A stretch of 64,000 nt of DNA, taken from assembly GCF_022288725.1 (NCBI RefSeq), contig NZ_JAKNTA010000003.1:685738-749737 (forward strand), read 5' to 3'. This document shows positions 53,478 through 63,590 of this stretch, piece by piece; the first letter of the stretch is position 1, and each line of letters starts with the position of its first letter. Below the pieces are notes generated by a model, which had not been told where the DNA came from, did no database searches, and worked only from the letters and a program-made list of their open reading frames with translations. The stretch is from Kitasatospora sp. A2-31. GTDB taxonomy: Bacteria > Actinomycetota > Actinomycetes > Streptomycetales > Streptomycetaceae. Position numbers and translations under genes: made by a program.

Positions 53478-54032
53478 GTGCTGGTAGGGATTGACTGGCC
53501 CGCGGTCGTCGAAGAGGCGGAGCCCGGTGACCTGCTGCGGTTCCGGCCCGACGTGGCGGCGCGGATCTGGCCGGACGGCGACGGCGCACGCTTCGTGACG
53601 GAGGTCGGGATCCCGTGCTCCAACGGGCTCTTCCGGATCCTGGAGGAGTTCGCCGACCGGGATCCGGCGAGCCCGGCGAAGGCCTTCGCGACCTGGCCGG
53701 ACCCGGAGCCGGTCGACACCCCGCACGGCAGGCTGCAGCCGCTGGGGATGCTCTACCAGGCGGTCGTCTTCGTGCACCTCGGCGACGGGACGATCTGGGT
53801 CTCCGACCCGGACTCCGAGATCGAGTACGAGCTGGTCCACGGGGACGTCTCCTCGCTCGGCTACCTGGTCTACAAGTTCGAGGTGGAGCGGCCCGGTCCG
53901 GACGAGCGCCCGAACCCGTACGACTGGGCCGAGGTGGAGGAGATCGTCCGCGAGGGCATGGAGCGCTGGGACTCGCGGCCCTTCGAGAGCGAGTTCTGGA
54001 CGGCGTTCCTCGACTCCTACCCCATGCTGTGA
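53478..54032 (+). CDS. SUKH-type (SUKH-4-like) immunity protein
   Basis: A 184-residue acidic protein 27 bases after the toxin. GDLLRFRPDVAARIW, FVTEVGIPCSNGLF, VFVHLGDGTIWVSDPDSEIE and the C-terminal FWTAFLDSYPML fit the SUKH superfamily, the most common immunity fold for deaminase toxins. It should bind and neutralise the neighbouring toxin in the producing cell. The GTG start has GAAGG about 12 bases upstream. Confidence 0.78.
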   Translation: MLVGIDWPAVVEEAEPGDLLRFRPDVAARIWPDGDGARFVTEVGIPCSNGLFRILEEFADRDPASPAKAFATWPDPEPVDTPHGRLQPLGMLYQAVVFVHLGDGTIWVSDPDSEIEYELVHGDVSSLGYLVYKFEVERPGPDERPNPYDWAEVEEIVREGMERWDSRPFESEFWTAFLDSYPML

Positions 54033-54048
54033 GAGGGCTGGTCGCGAG

Positions 54049-54909
54049 GTGAACACGGACGTCAACGCGGACAAGGACGACGAGCTGGCGGCGGCGCTGC
54101 TGGCGCACTTCGGCCCGCGGGGGCTGCGCGCCCTGCCGATCGCGCCCGAAGGGCCGCTGCGGCACCCGGGGCTGCCGCTCCAGGTGGGGCCGTACTTCCG
54201 GGCCGCCGAGGAGTCCGATCCGCTGTCGCTGGGCGAGTACGCGGCCGGCTCCGGGCTGGACGCAGGACCGCTCGCGGCCCAGCTGCGGATCGGCACGGAC
54301 GGCGGGGCGGAGTTCTACTTCGCGCCGGACCGGTCGGTCCGGGCGGTGCTGCTGGGGGCCGAGCCGGTCGACCTGCCGGTGAGCTCCGACACGCGGGCCC
54401 TCGCGGCCGGGCTGCTGCTGCTCGACCGGCTGCTGCCGGCGGTCACCGCCGTGGACCGGCCGGAGGAGGCCTTCACGGCCTACCGGGAGCTGCGCCAGGG
54501 CCTGCTGACCGCCGACCCGGTGGCGCTCGACGACCGCGAGGGCTGGTGGCCGCGGGTCCTGGACGACCTGCGGCGTCCGCTGAACGTCGACTCGTCGGCG
54601 GCCTTCGAGGTGGCCGACGGTCAGGGCGGGACGCGGATCGTCACGCAGGTGGGCGGCCCCGGTCCGCTGCACCCGGAGGAGGCGCTGTGGCACCGTCTCC
54701 GGGCGGAGGGCGTCGAGGCGGAGCAGGTCCTCCGGGTCCACTGCGAGCTGGAGCCCTGCATGATGCCCGGGCACTACTGCGCGCTCTGGATGGCGCAGGA
54801 GTTCCCGCAGGCGGAGTTCACGCACAGCTTCGACTACGGGGAGACGGCCGTGTCCCGCGAGAGCGGGATCAAGGCGTTGATGATCAGTCTGGCCGAGCGG
54901 CAGGGCTGA
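54049..54909 (+). CDS. SUKH-like N-terminus fused to a deaminase-like domain
   Basis: A 286-residue protein. Residues about 35-145 look SUKH-4-like (LPLQVGPYFRAAEESDPLSL, LRIGTDGGAEFYFAPDRSV). The C-terminal 90 residues carry a complete deaminase signature: His-Pro-Glu at 208-210, Pro-Cys at 236-237 and Cys at 244 (HCELEPCMMPGHYCALWM), then THSFDYGETAVSRESGI. Spacing and flanking residues parallel the toxin encoded upstream (TH..DY in both). It could be a second enzyme, a decoy, or an immunity protein with a pseudo-toxin tail. The GTG start is 16 bases after the SUKH gene stop. Confidence 0.72.
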   Translation: MNTDVNADKDDELAAALLAHFGPRGLRALPIAPEGPLRHPGLPLQVGPYFRAAEESDPLSLGEYAAGSGLDAGPLAAQLRIGTDGGAEFYFAPDRSVRAVLLGAEPVDLPVSSDTRALAAGLLLLDRLLPAVTAVDRPEEAFTAYRELRQGLLTADPVALDDREGWWPRVLDDLRRPLNVDSSAAFEVADGQGGTRIVTQVGGPGPLHPEEALWHRLRAEGVEAEQVLRVHCELEPCMMPGHYCALWMAQEFPQAEFTHSFDYGETAVSRESGIKALMISLAERQG

Positions 54910-55035
54910 GTCCGGACAGGAACCGGCCCGAGTCGGGTCGGGGCCCGCCGGCGGGCCGACCCCCGGGCGGGCCCGCCCCGGGCAGGGCAGGAGCGGGCCC
55001 GGACAGGGCGCTATCGCGGAGAGGGAAGCAGGGGA

Positions 55036-56832
55036 ATGGCGCGGGACGGGGGGCGGATGCCGCCGCTGGGGGCCGGGCGCAGGCCGGCCGGACTGGCACT
55101 GCTCGGCTGGCTGGACGACCCGCGGGCACCGCGGCTGTGCCGGGTCTCGGGGCCGCCCGGGGCCGGCAAGTCCCACCTGCTGGCCTGGCTGGTCCGCGGC
55201 TGCACCACGGAGGCGGTGCCCGGCGGGCGGCGGATCCACGCCGTCCTGCCGGCCGCCGGGGCCACCGTCCGGACGGCCGTCTGGTCGCTGGGACGGCAGC
55301 TCGACCTGGTCGCGCACGCCCCGGGCCCGCTGATCGAGGCGATCGCGGCGGACGCCCGGCCGACCCTGGTCTGCGTACCCGAGCTGGACGCGGCCGAGGA
55401 TCCGGCCGGCCTGGTGACCGAGCTGCTCGACCCGCTGCTCCGGCTTCCCGGTGTGCGGCTGGTGGTCGGGGCGGCGACCGGGGGCACGGCCGCCGGGGCG
55501 TTCACCGCGGTGCCCGCCCCGGCCGTGCTGGAGCTCGGCGATCCGCAGTGGACGGACCGGGCCGGGTTCGAGCGGTGGGCGGCGGCCCGCGGTGCCGACG
55601 CGGCCGCCTACCCGCTGCCCGGCCCGGCCCTCGGCGCACCGGCCGCCCCGCCTGCGCCGGTGCCGCCGGCCGGCGCCGACCTGCGTGCCGTCGGCGAGGA
55701 GGCCCTCTCCGCGCTCTGGACGGCGGCCGCCGCGGCCGGCGACCCCGGCCCGCTGGCCGCCGACCCGCTGCTCTACGCGCTGGCCGACCCAGTCCCGGTG
55801 ACGGCGGCCGTCGAGCGGCGCGACGACGCGCTGGCCCGGGCCTGGCGCGCTGCCGGTCCGGCGGTGATCGACGAGCCCGACCCGGCCGTCCGGGCGGCCG
55901 TGCTGCGGACCAGGCTGCTGGGGGCGGACACCGTCGCGGCAGCCGCCGCGGCCGTCCTCGCCCGACTGCCGGCGCCGTGGTCAGGGCGCTGGGCGCGCTG
56001 GGAGGGCGCCGACCCGGACTGGCCGGGACCGGCCGTCGCGCTGACCGCCGGGGCGGGACCGTACCTGTCGCAGGTGCTGGTGGCCGATCCGACCGGTGCG
56101 GTACGGACCTTCGACGCGGCCACCGGCCGCCGCGTCGGCGCCGTGGTGGTGCCGGCCCCGCGCCCGCTGCGGGGGCTGGCGGTGACGGCCGGCGGCTCGG
56201 TCGTCCTGCTCGACGCCTGGGGACGGGCGGAGCTGGTGGTCCCGGCCGAACCGCGGCCGGGACTGGAGCCGTACGGGCTGATGACGGCGCTGGACGCGAT
56301 CCGTTCGGCGGCGGGTGACCCGGCACCGGGCGGCGGCCCGGGCGGCGGGCTGAGCGCGGTGGCGGCGATCGGCGGGCTGGCCGACTCCGCGCCGGCGTTC
56401 GGCGACGCGGACGGCACCGTGCACTGGTACGAGGGCGGCAAGGTGGTCGGCGAGCGGCTGCACCACGGGCCGGTCACCGCGCTGGCCGGCACCGCGCTGG
56501 GTGGCGGCCCGCTGACCGGTCCGGAGATCCCCCTGCTGGCGAGCGGCGGCTTCGACGGCGCCGTCCGGCTCTGGGGCCCGCGCTCGGGGCCGATGCCCGA
56601 GCCGTCCGACCGGCGCGGCTGCCCGGTGACGGCGGTGGCCGCGGGGACGACGTCGGCCGGCCCGGTGGTGGCCGCGGCGTGGGCCGACGGGCTGGTCCGG
56701 GTGCGCGACCTCGGGACCGGCCGGGTGGTGGACGTGCGGACCGGCTCGGAGGTCTGGTCGCTCGCCCTGGCCGGGACGCTGCTGGTCCTGGGCATGCCGG
56801 ACGGCCTCGCCGCGGTGGACACCCGGCGCTGA
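55036..56832 (+). CDS. P-loop NTPase with C-terminal beta-propeller
   Basis: A 598-residue protein from ATG 55036 (AGGGG upstream). The N-terminal domain has a Walker A, VSGPPGAGKSHLLAWL (about residues 37-52), and a Walker B-like TLVCVPELD. Residues 330-598 are repeated beta units such as VLVADPTGAVRTFDAATGR, LLASGGFDGAVRLWGP and AAAWADGLVRVRDLGTG, a WD40-like propeller of about six blades. STAND-type NTPase sensors have this order, though the linking region here is short and Ala-rich. It is the last gene of the toxin locus and may be an accessory or sensor. Confidence 0.75.
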   Translation: MARDGGRMPPLGAGRRPAGLALLGWLDDPRAPRLCRVSGPPGAGKSHLLAWLVRGCTTEAVPGGRRIHAVLPAAGATVRTAVWSLGRQLDLVAHAPGPLIEAIAADARPTLVCVPELDAAEDPAGLVTELLDPLLRLPGVRLVVGAATGGTAAGAFTAVPAPAVLELGDPQWTDRAGFERWAAARGADAAAYPLPGPALGAPAAPPAPVPPAGADLRAVGEEALSALWTAAAAAGDPGPLAADPLLYALADPVPVTAAVERRDDALARAWRAAGPAVIDEPDPAVRAAVLRTRLLGADTVAAAAAAVLARLPAPWSGRWARWEGADPDWPGPAVALTAGAGPYLSQVLVADPTGAVRTFDAATGRRVGAVVVPAPRPLRGLAVTAGGSVVLLDAWGRAELVVPAEPRPGLEPYGLMTALDAIRSAAGDPAPGGGPGGGLSAVAAIGGLADSAPAFGDADGTVHWYEGGKVVGERLHHGPVTALAGTALGGGPLTGPEIPLLASGGFDGAVRLWGPRSGPMPEPSDRRGCPVTAVAAGTTSAGPVVAAAWADGLVRVRDLGTGRVVDVRTGSEVWSLALAGTLLVLGMPDGLAAVDTRR

Positions 56833-56930
56833 ACGCAGCGCCCCCGGGCGCCGGGGCCCCGGAGCAGGAGGCGCCGGAGGCCCGGGGAACGCCGGGGCGG
56901 ACCCGCGGCCCGGGTGATCGGAAACCGATT

Positions 56931-56964
56931 TTCTTTAGCGAGAGTAATGACGTAGGCTAAAGAA
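56931..56964. promoter_or_regulatory. inverted repeat at the marR-family promoter
   Basis: TTCTTTAGC (56931-56939) and GCTAAAGAA (56956-56964) are perfect 9-bp arms with a 16-base centre and end one base before the regulator ATG. The transcript is probably leaderless and autoregulated. Confidence 0.7.
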
Positions 56965-56965
56965 C

Positions 56966-57400
56966 ATGCCCGAGATGTCCGAGCAGGACCTCGCAGCCGT
57001 CAATCAGCTGCGGTCGTCCACCATGCGCCTCTCCCGACGCCTGCGTCACCAGCGGGTCGAGGAGTCGCTCAGCCCCACCGAGATGGGGGTGCTGGGCACC
57101 CTCGCACGCTGCGGGAAGGCCACGCCGGGTGAGCTCGCCCGGAAGGAGCACGTACAGCCGCCCTCGATGACCAGGATCGTCGCGATGCTGGAGGAGAAGG
57201 GCCTGGTGCGGCGGGAGCCGCACCCGGAGGACCGCCGGCAGGTGGTCGTCAGCAGTACCGAGCAGGCGGACGAGATCCTCACGGAGAGCCGCCGCCGGCG
57301 CAACGCCTGGCTCGCCGAACTCGCCGAGGGGCTCGACGAGGAGGAGTGGGCCGTCCTGAGGGAGGCCGCGCCGGTGCTCTACAAGCTCGCACACCTCTAG
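56966..57400 (+). CDS. MarR-family transcriptional regulator
   Basis: A 144-residue winged-helix regulator: STMRLSRRLRHQRVEESLSP, then GKATPGELARKEHVQPPSMT (HTH) and the wing LVRREPHPEDRRQVVVS. MarR proteins usually repress an adjacent efflux gene until a phenolic compound binds. The MFS exporter that follows is the likely target. A long inverted repeat overlaps its promoter. Confidence 0.92.
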   Translation: MPEMSEQDLAAVNQLRSSTMRLSRRLRHQRVEESLSPTEMGVLGTLARCGKATPGELARKEHVQPPSMTRIVAMLEEKGLVRREPHPEDRRQVVVSSTEQADEILTESRRRRNAWLAELAEGLDEEEWAVLREAAPVLYKLAHL

Positions 57401-57522
57401 GCACCGCCGTTCCGGTCAGCCGCCGGAAGACGAAGGAGAACCGCATCACCGCAGGACCGACCACTGACACCAGGAGCGCGACGGCCCCCCGACGGGTCGT
57501 CGCGCCGCGAGGGGAGACCACC

Positions 57523-59088
57523 GTGACACCGCCGGCCGCAGCCAGCGCCGCCGCCTTCCGCACCGACGACCCGACCACCGACCCCGCCGCGGCGAGCGCC
57601 GCGGCCGCCGAGAGCCAGGCACCCGCCCCGACGGGGCTGCCCGGCAACGGCGACGACGACCCCGACGAACGCACCGCGGCGGACGACCCCGCCGCTCCAG
57701 GCCGCCCCCGCGCGGCCCGCCCGTCGGCCGTCGACGGCCCTTCGCCGGCCGGATCCCTCCCGACCGCCACGGGGGACCGCTTCACCCGGCCCGGGGGGAT
57801 GTTCTCCTCCCTGCGCGTGCGCAACTACCGCTACTACTTCGCCGGCCAGGTGGTGTCCAACACCGGTACCTGGATGCAGCGGATCGCCCAGGACTGGCTG
57901 GTCCTCAGCCTCACCGGCAGCCCGCTCGCCGTCGGCATCACCACCGCGATGCAGTTCCTGCCGATGCTGCTGCTCGGCCTGTTCGGCGGGGTGCTCGCCG
58001 ACCGGATGCCCAAGCGCCGGCTGCTGATCTACACCCAGGGTGCGATGGGCCTGCTCGCCGCCGGCCTCGCCGTGCTCACCGTCGGCGGCGTCGTGACGCC
58101 GTACTACGTGTACGCGTTCGCGCTGCTGCTGGGCCTGGTCACGGTGGTGGACAACCCGACCCGGCAGGCCTTCGTCTCCGAGATGGTCGGGCCGAAGGAC
58201 CTCGCCAACGCGGTCAGCCTGAACGCCGCCAACTTCCAGACCGCGCGCCTGGTCGGCCCCGCCGTGGCGGGCCTGCTGATCGCGGCTGTGGGCAGCGGCT
58301 GGGCGTTCGCCGTGAACGCGCTCTCCTTCGCCGCCGTGATCGGTGGTCTGCTCGCGATGCGGGAGAGCGAGCTGCGGCCGACCGTGCCGATCGCCCGTGA
58401 GAAGGGGCAGTTGCGCGAGGGCCTGCGGTACGTGAGGGAGCGGCCCGAGCTGCTCTGGCCGATGGTGCTGGCCGGGTTCATCGGCACCTTCGGCTTCAAC
58501 TTCCCGACCCTGCTCTCCGGTTTCGCCCACGACACCTTCCACGTGGGTGCGGGGCAGTACGGCCTGCTGAACACCGCGATGGCGGTCGGTTCGCTGGCCG
58601 GTGCGCTGCTCGCGGCCCGCCGGGGCGCACCCCGGCTGCGCCGGCTGGTGGGGGCGGCGCTGGCGTTCGGCGCCCTGGAGGTGGTGGCCGCGTTCGCGCC
58701 CGGCTACTGGTCCTTCGCGGTGCTGCTGACGCTGATCGGGGTGTTCGGGCTGAGCTTCAACACCTCGGTCAACTCGGCGCTGCAGCTGGGCACCGACCCC
58801 GAGATGAGGGGCCGCGTGATGGGCCTGCTGGTGCTGGTCTTCACCGGCGGCACGCCGATCGGCGCGCCGGTCGTCGGCTGGGTGACCGCCTCGTACGGAC
58901 CCCGACTCGGCCTGCTGGCCTGCGGGTTGGTGTCGGCGGCGGCCGCCGCCGTGGTCGGCCTGGTGCTGGCCCGCAGTGCGGACCTGCGGATGCGGTTCGA
59001 CCTGCACCCGGGCCGCGGCGGCCGGGTGGTGGCCTTCGTACCGCGCACCACCGCCCCGGACAAGTCGGAGCTGGCCGCGGCCTGCTGA
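57523..59088 (+). CDS. MFS exporter (EntS/MFS_3 type)
   Basis: GTG 57523 has GGGGAGA seven bases upstream and gives 521 residues. The first 90 are Ala/Asp/Pro-rich and hydrophilic. The membrane part begins FSSLRVRNYRYYFAGQVVSNTGTWMQRIAQDWLV, the MFS_3 signature, with GGVLADRMPKRRLL as the helix 2-3 loop and NSALQLGTDPEMRGRVMG in the second half. It is a drug or metabolite exporter by family. A sharp GAAGGAG (57432-57438) sits six bases before an in-frame ATC, so an upstream non-standard start is possible. Confidence 0.9.
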   Translation: MTPPAAASAAAFRTDDPTTDPAAASAAAAESQAPAPTGLPGNGDDDPDERTAADDPAAPGRPRAARPSAVDGPSPAGSLPTATGDRFTRPGGMFSSLRVRNYRYYFAGQVVSNTGTWMQRIAQDWLVLSLTGSPLAVGITTAMQFLPMLLLGLFGGVLADRMPKRRLLIYTQGAMGLLAAGLAVLTVGGVVTPYYVYAFALLLGLVTVVDNPTRQAFVSEMVGPKDLANAVSLNAANFQTARLVGPAVAGLLIAAVGSGWAFAVNALSFAAVIGGLLAMRESELRPTVPIAREKGQLREGLRYVRERPELLWPMVLAGFIGTFGFNFPTLLSGFAHDTFHVGAGQYGLLNTAMAVGSLAGALLAARRGAPRLRRLVGAALAFGALEVVAAFAPGYWSFAVLLTLIGVFGLSFNTSVNSALQLGTDPEMRGRVMGLLVLVFTGGTPIGAPVVGWVTASYGPRLGLLACGLVSAAAAAVVGLVLARSADLRMRFDLHPGRGGRVVAFVPRTTAPDKSELAAAC

Positions 59089-59100
59089 CGGTCGGCCGGC

Positions 59101-59130
59101 CCCCGGGGGCGGGATCGCCCGCCCCCGGGG
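59101..59130. terminator. bidirectional terminator
   Basis: CCCCGGGGGCGGG-ATCG-CCCGCCCCCGGGG, a perfect 13-bp stem with a four-base loop, between the exporter and the converging acetyltransferase gene. Confidence 0.85.
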
Positions 59131-59137
59131 TGTCCGG

Positions 59138-59656
59138 TCAGAGCCTGATCTCCAGCACCTGGCCCCGCCAGACCCCGCCCGGCTGCTCGACCTCGAAGGA
59201 CTCGGTCTCGGTGAAGCCGAGCGCGCGGTACTGGCCGACCAGCTTGCGGTCGGCGCCCGCGTAACAGTCCACCCGGACCAGGCCGATGCCGCGCCGGCGG
59301 GCCTCGTCGAGCGCATCGGCGATCAGCGCGGCACCGATGCCCGAACCCTTGCGGGACCGGTCGGTGACCAGGTTCCGGACGTACAGCTCGCGCTCGGCCA
59401 CCGCCGGGATGTGCTGGCCGCGCTCCTCGGAGAGGACGCAGGAGCCGACCGTGCGGCCCTCGTCGTCGACCGCCAGCCGGATCAGGAACGGCGCGGCGGC
59501 GTACTTCGTGACGTGCTCGACGCGGGCCGGGTTGCCGCTGAAGGACTGGTCACCCCATTGGCCGGTGCGACCCTGGGAGGCCAGCCAGGTGACGGCGCCG
59601 TCGAGCAGGGCGAGGATGTCGGGGACGGACTCGGGACCCCCGTTGCGGATCTTCAT
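59138..59656 (-). CDS. GNAT-family N-acetyltransferase
   Basis: A 172-residue acetyltransferase. The acetyl-CoA site is seen in LYVRNLVTDRSRKGSGIGAALI (motif A, with R/QxxGxG/A as RKGSGIGAA), and the C-terminal part RALGFTETESFEV is motif B. The N-terminus MKIRNGGPESVPDILALLDG is typical of GNATs that act on small molecules or protein termini. The substrate is unknown. Confidence 0.88.
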   Translation of the reverse strand: MKIRNGGPESVPDILALLDGAVTWLASQGRTGQWGDQSFSGNPARVEHVTKYAAAPFLIRLAVDDEGRTVGSCVLSEERGQHIPAVAERELYVRNLVTDRSRKGSGIGAALIADALDEARRRGIGLVRVDCYAGADRKLVGQYRALGFTETESFEVEQPGGVWRGQVLEIRL

Positions 59657-59728
59657 GAGGACCGTTCTAGCCCGGATGACGCGGTTCGGGAAGCCGCTCG
59701 CCGGTGTGCGGGGAGGGAGGATGGCGGT

Positions 59729-60316
59729 ATGAGGCTCTTCGTTGCGGTGGTCCCGCCGGTCGAGGCGTTGCAGGGGCTCTCCGACGCGGTCGCACCGGTG
59801 CGCGGACTGCCGGGGGCGGACCGGCTGCGCTGGACGACGGTCGAGGGCTGGCACCTGACGCTGGCCTTCCTGGGCGAGGTGCCGCCCGAGCGGCTGCCCG
59901 AGCTGGAGGCCGGCCTGGCCGGCGTGGCCGAGGTGCACGCGGTCCACCGGCTGCGGATCTCCGGGGCGGGCCGCTTCGGCGACCGGGTGCTCTGGGCCGG
60001 GGTGGACGGCGAGACCTGGGCGCTGCGCCGGCTCGCCGAGGCGGTCGGCGAGGCGACCGCGGAGGTGGCCGGCGAGACGGACGCGTACGGCTTCCACCCC
60101 CACCTGACCCTGGCCCGGGCCGGCTCCCACCGGGGGCACCGGCGGGCGGTGCAGCGGGTGGCGGCGGCGGAGCTGGACGGCCTGGCGGCGGCGCTGGCCG
60201 ACTACCGCGGGCCGGAGTGGGTGGCCGCCGAGCTGCGCCTGATGCAGAGCGAGTCGGAGGGCGGCGCCCCGCACTACCGGACGGTCCGGGCCTGGCCGCT
60301 CGCCGACTGGAGCTGA
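59729..60316 (+). CDS. thpR: RNA 2',3'-cyclic phosphodiesterase
   Basis: A 195-residue 2H phosphoesterase. The two catalytic HxTx motifs are HLTLAF (after TTVEGW) and HLTLAR (after AYGFHP). The start MRLFVAVVPPVEAL is the family pattern. It hydrolyses 2',3'-cyclic phosphate ends of RNA and can join tRNA halves in vitro, hence the old name 2'-5' RNA ligase. The ATG follows GGGAGGGAGG at a somewhat long distance. Confidence 0.92.
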   Translation: MRLFVAVVPPVEALQGLSDAVAPVRGLPGADRLRWTTVEGWHLTLAFLGEVPPERLPELEAGLAGVAEVHAVHRLRISGAGRFGDRVLWAGVDGETWALRRLAEAVGEATAEVAGETDAYGFHPHLTLARAGSHRGHRRAVQRVAAAELDGLAAALADYRGPEWVAAELRLMQSESEGGAPHYRTVRAWPLADWS

Positions 60317-60367
60317 GCCCCGGCCCGGCCCCCCGGCACGCCGGTCTGGCCCCTGGCCCGCCGCCCT

Positions 60368-60412
60368 GGCACCCCGGCCCATGGCACCCCGGCCCATGGC
60401 ACCCCGGCCCCT
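60368..60412. repeat. 15-bp tandem repeat, three copies
   Basis: GGCACCCCGGCCCAT occurs at 60368 and 60383, and with two changes at 60398. It lies in a 399-base gene-free stretch (60317-60715) between thpR and the small membrane peptide gene; nothing else was recognised there. Confidence 0.75.
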
Positions 60413-60715
60413 GGCCCGCCGCCCCTGCCCTGCGTCCAGGGGACCGGGAGTTGCTCAGGGGGCCCGGGAGTGCCCGCCCGACGGGACGGTGGCCGCATCG
60501 TCGACGTGTCGTCCGGCGTCACCCGGGCGGCCTTCCCGGGGGCCGTTTCGTACGCGACGGCGAAGGCTCCCCGAACGCCCTCCCGCTGAGCCTGGCGGAG
60601 GAACCCGGACCTTCCTGGCCTCGGACGACGCCCGCCGGGTCACCGGGCGGAACGTGGACGAGAGCGGGGGATCCGGCCTCGGCGTCTGAGCTCCGACCGG
60701 CCGGAGGTACCCTCG

Positions 60716-60811
60716 ATGACCGTGGATCCCAAGACTCGTATGCGTATCGTCACCGGCGCCCTGGTGCTGCTGCTCGTCGTCGTGCTGATCAGCTCGCTGG
60801 TCGACCGCTAG
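60716..60811 (+). CDS. 31-residue single-helix membrane peptide
   Basis: An ATG with ribosome site GGAGG eight bases upstream opens a 31-codon frame ending in TAG at 60809-60811. The product has a charged start (MTVDPKTRMR), one hydrophobic helix (IVTGALVLLLVVVLISSLV) and the end DR, so it spans the membrane once with N-in topology. It is too short for most gene finders. Codon use is ordinary. Function unknown. Confidence 0.72.
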   Translation: MTVDPKTRMRIVTGALVLLLVVVLISSLVDR

Positions 60812-60865
60812 GTCCGGCCCGTCGGACGCCGGCCGGCGTCCGGTGCGACGGAGTGTGGACGTGAA

Positions 60866-60893
60866 AGGGCCACCGCCCGCAGGCGGTGGCCCT
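60866..60893. terminator. bidirectional terminator
   Basis: AGGGCCACCGCC-CGCA-GGCGGTGGCCCT, a perfect 12-bp stem between the small peptide gene and the converging serC. Confidence 0.85.
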
Positions 60894-60913
60894 CGCGCGT
60901 CGCCCGCGACGTG

Positions 60914-63269
<2,356 letters not shown>

Positions 63270-63590
63270 GGACGGCTCCTTCAGTTCTGCGATCGGCGGG
63301 CCGCCATGGTGGGGCGGCATACCAGTGACCGATGGTGGTTGGCACTCGGTGCCAGCCTGACAGGCACGGGGTGCATTGCGCCATACACCACCGTGGTGAT
63401 GTTTCCCCAGGGGCCGCTTGACTTTCGCCCGATGGCCGGTCGTGCCCGGGAAATCTCCGGAACCAAACGCCAGGTTCCAGACAATCCACCGTAGGTCGGG
63501 CGGTCAAGCGGTGGCGAGTCACCTTATCTCCCACCGGGGTTTGTCCACAGGTAGCGGTGCCGGTTGCTTGTCGTACGGGATGATGTTGCT
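63270..63590. promoter_or_regulatory. divergent promoter region with two palindromes
   Basis: A 321-base gap between citrate synthase and pdxH. TGGCAC-TCG-GTGCCA (63340-63354) and CACCAC-C-GTGGTG (63386-63398) are perfect palindromes and candidate operators. No gene fits. Confidence 0.45.

Noticed and set aside
52209..54296. Long minus-strand frame over the toxin locus
   Set aside because: No homology features, and it overlaps four well-supported co-directional genes with ribosome sites and an ATGA overlap.
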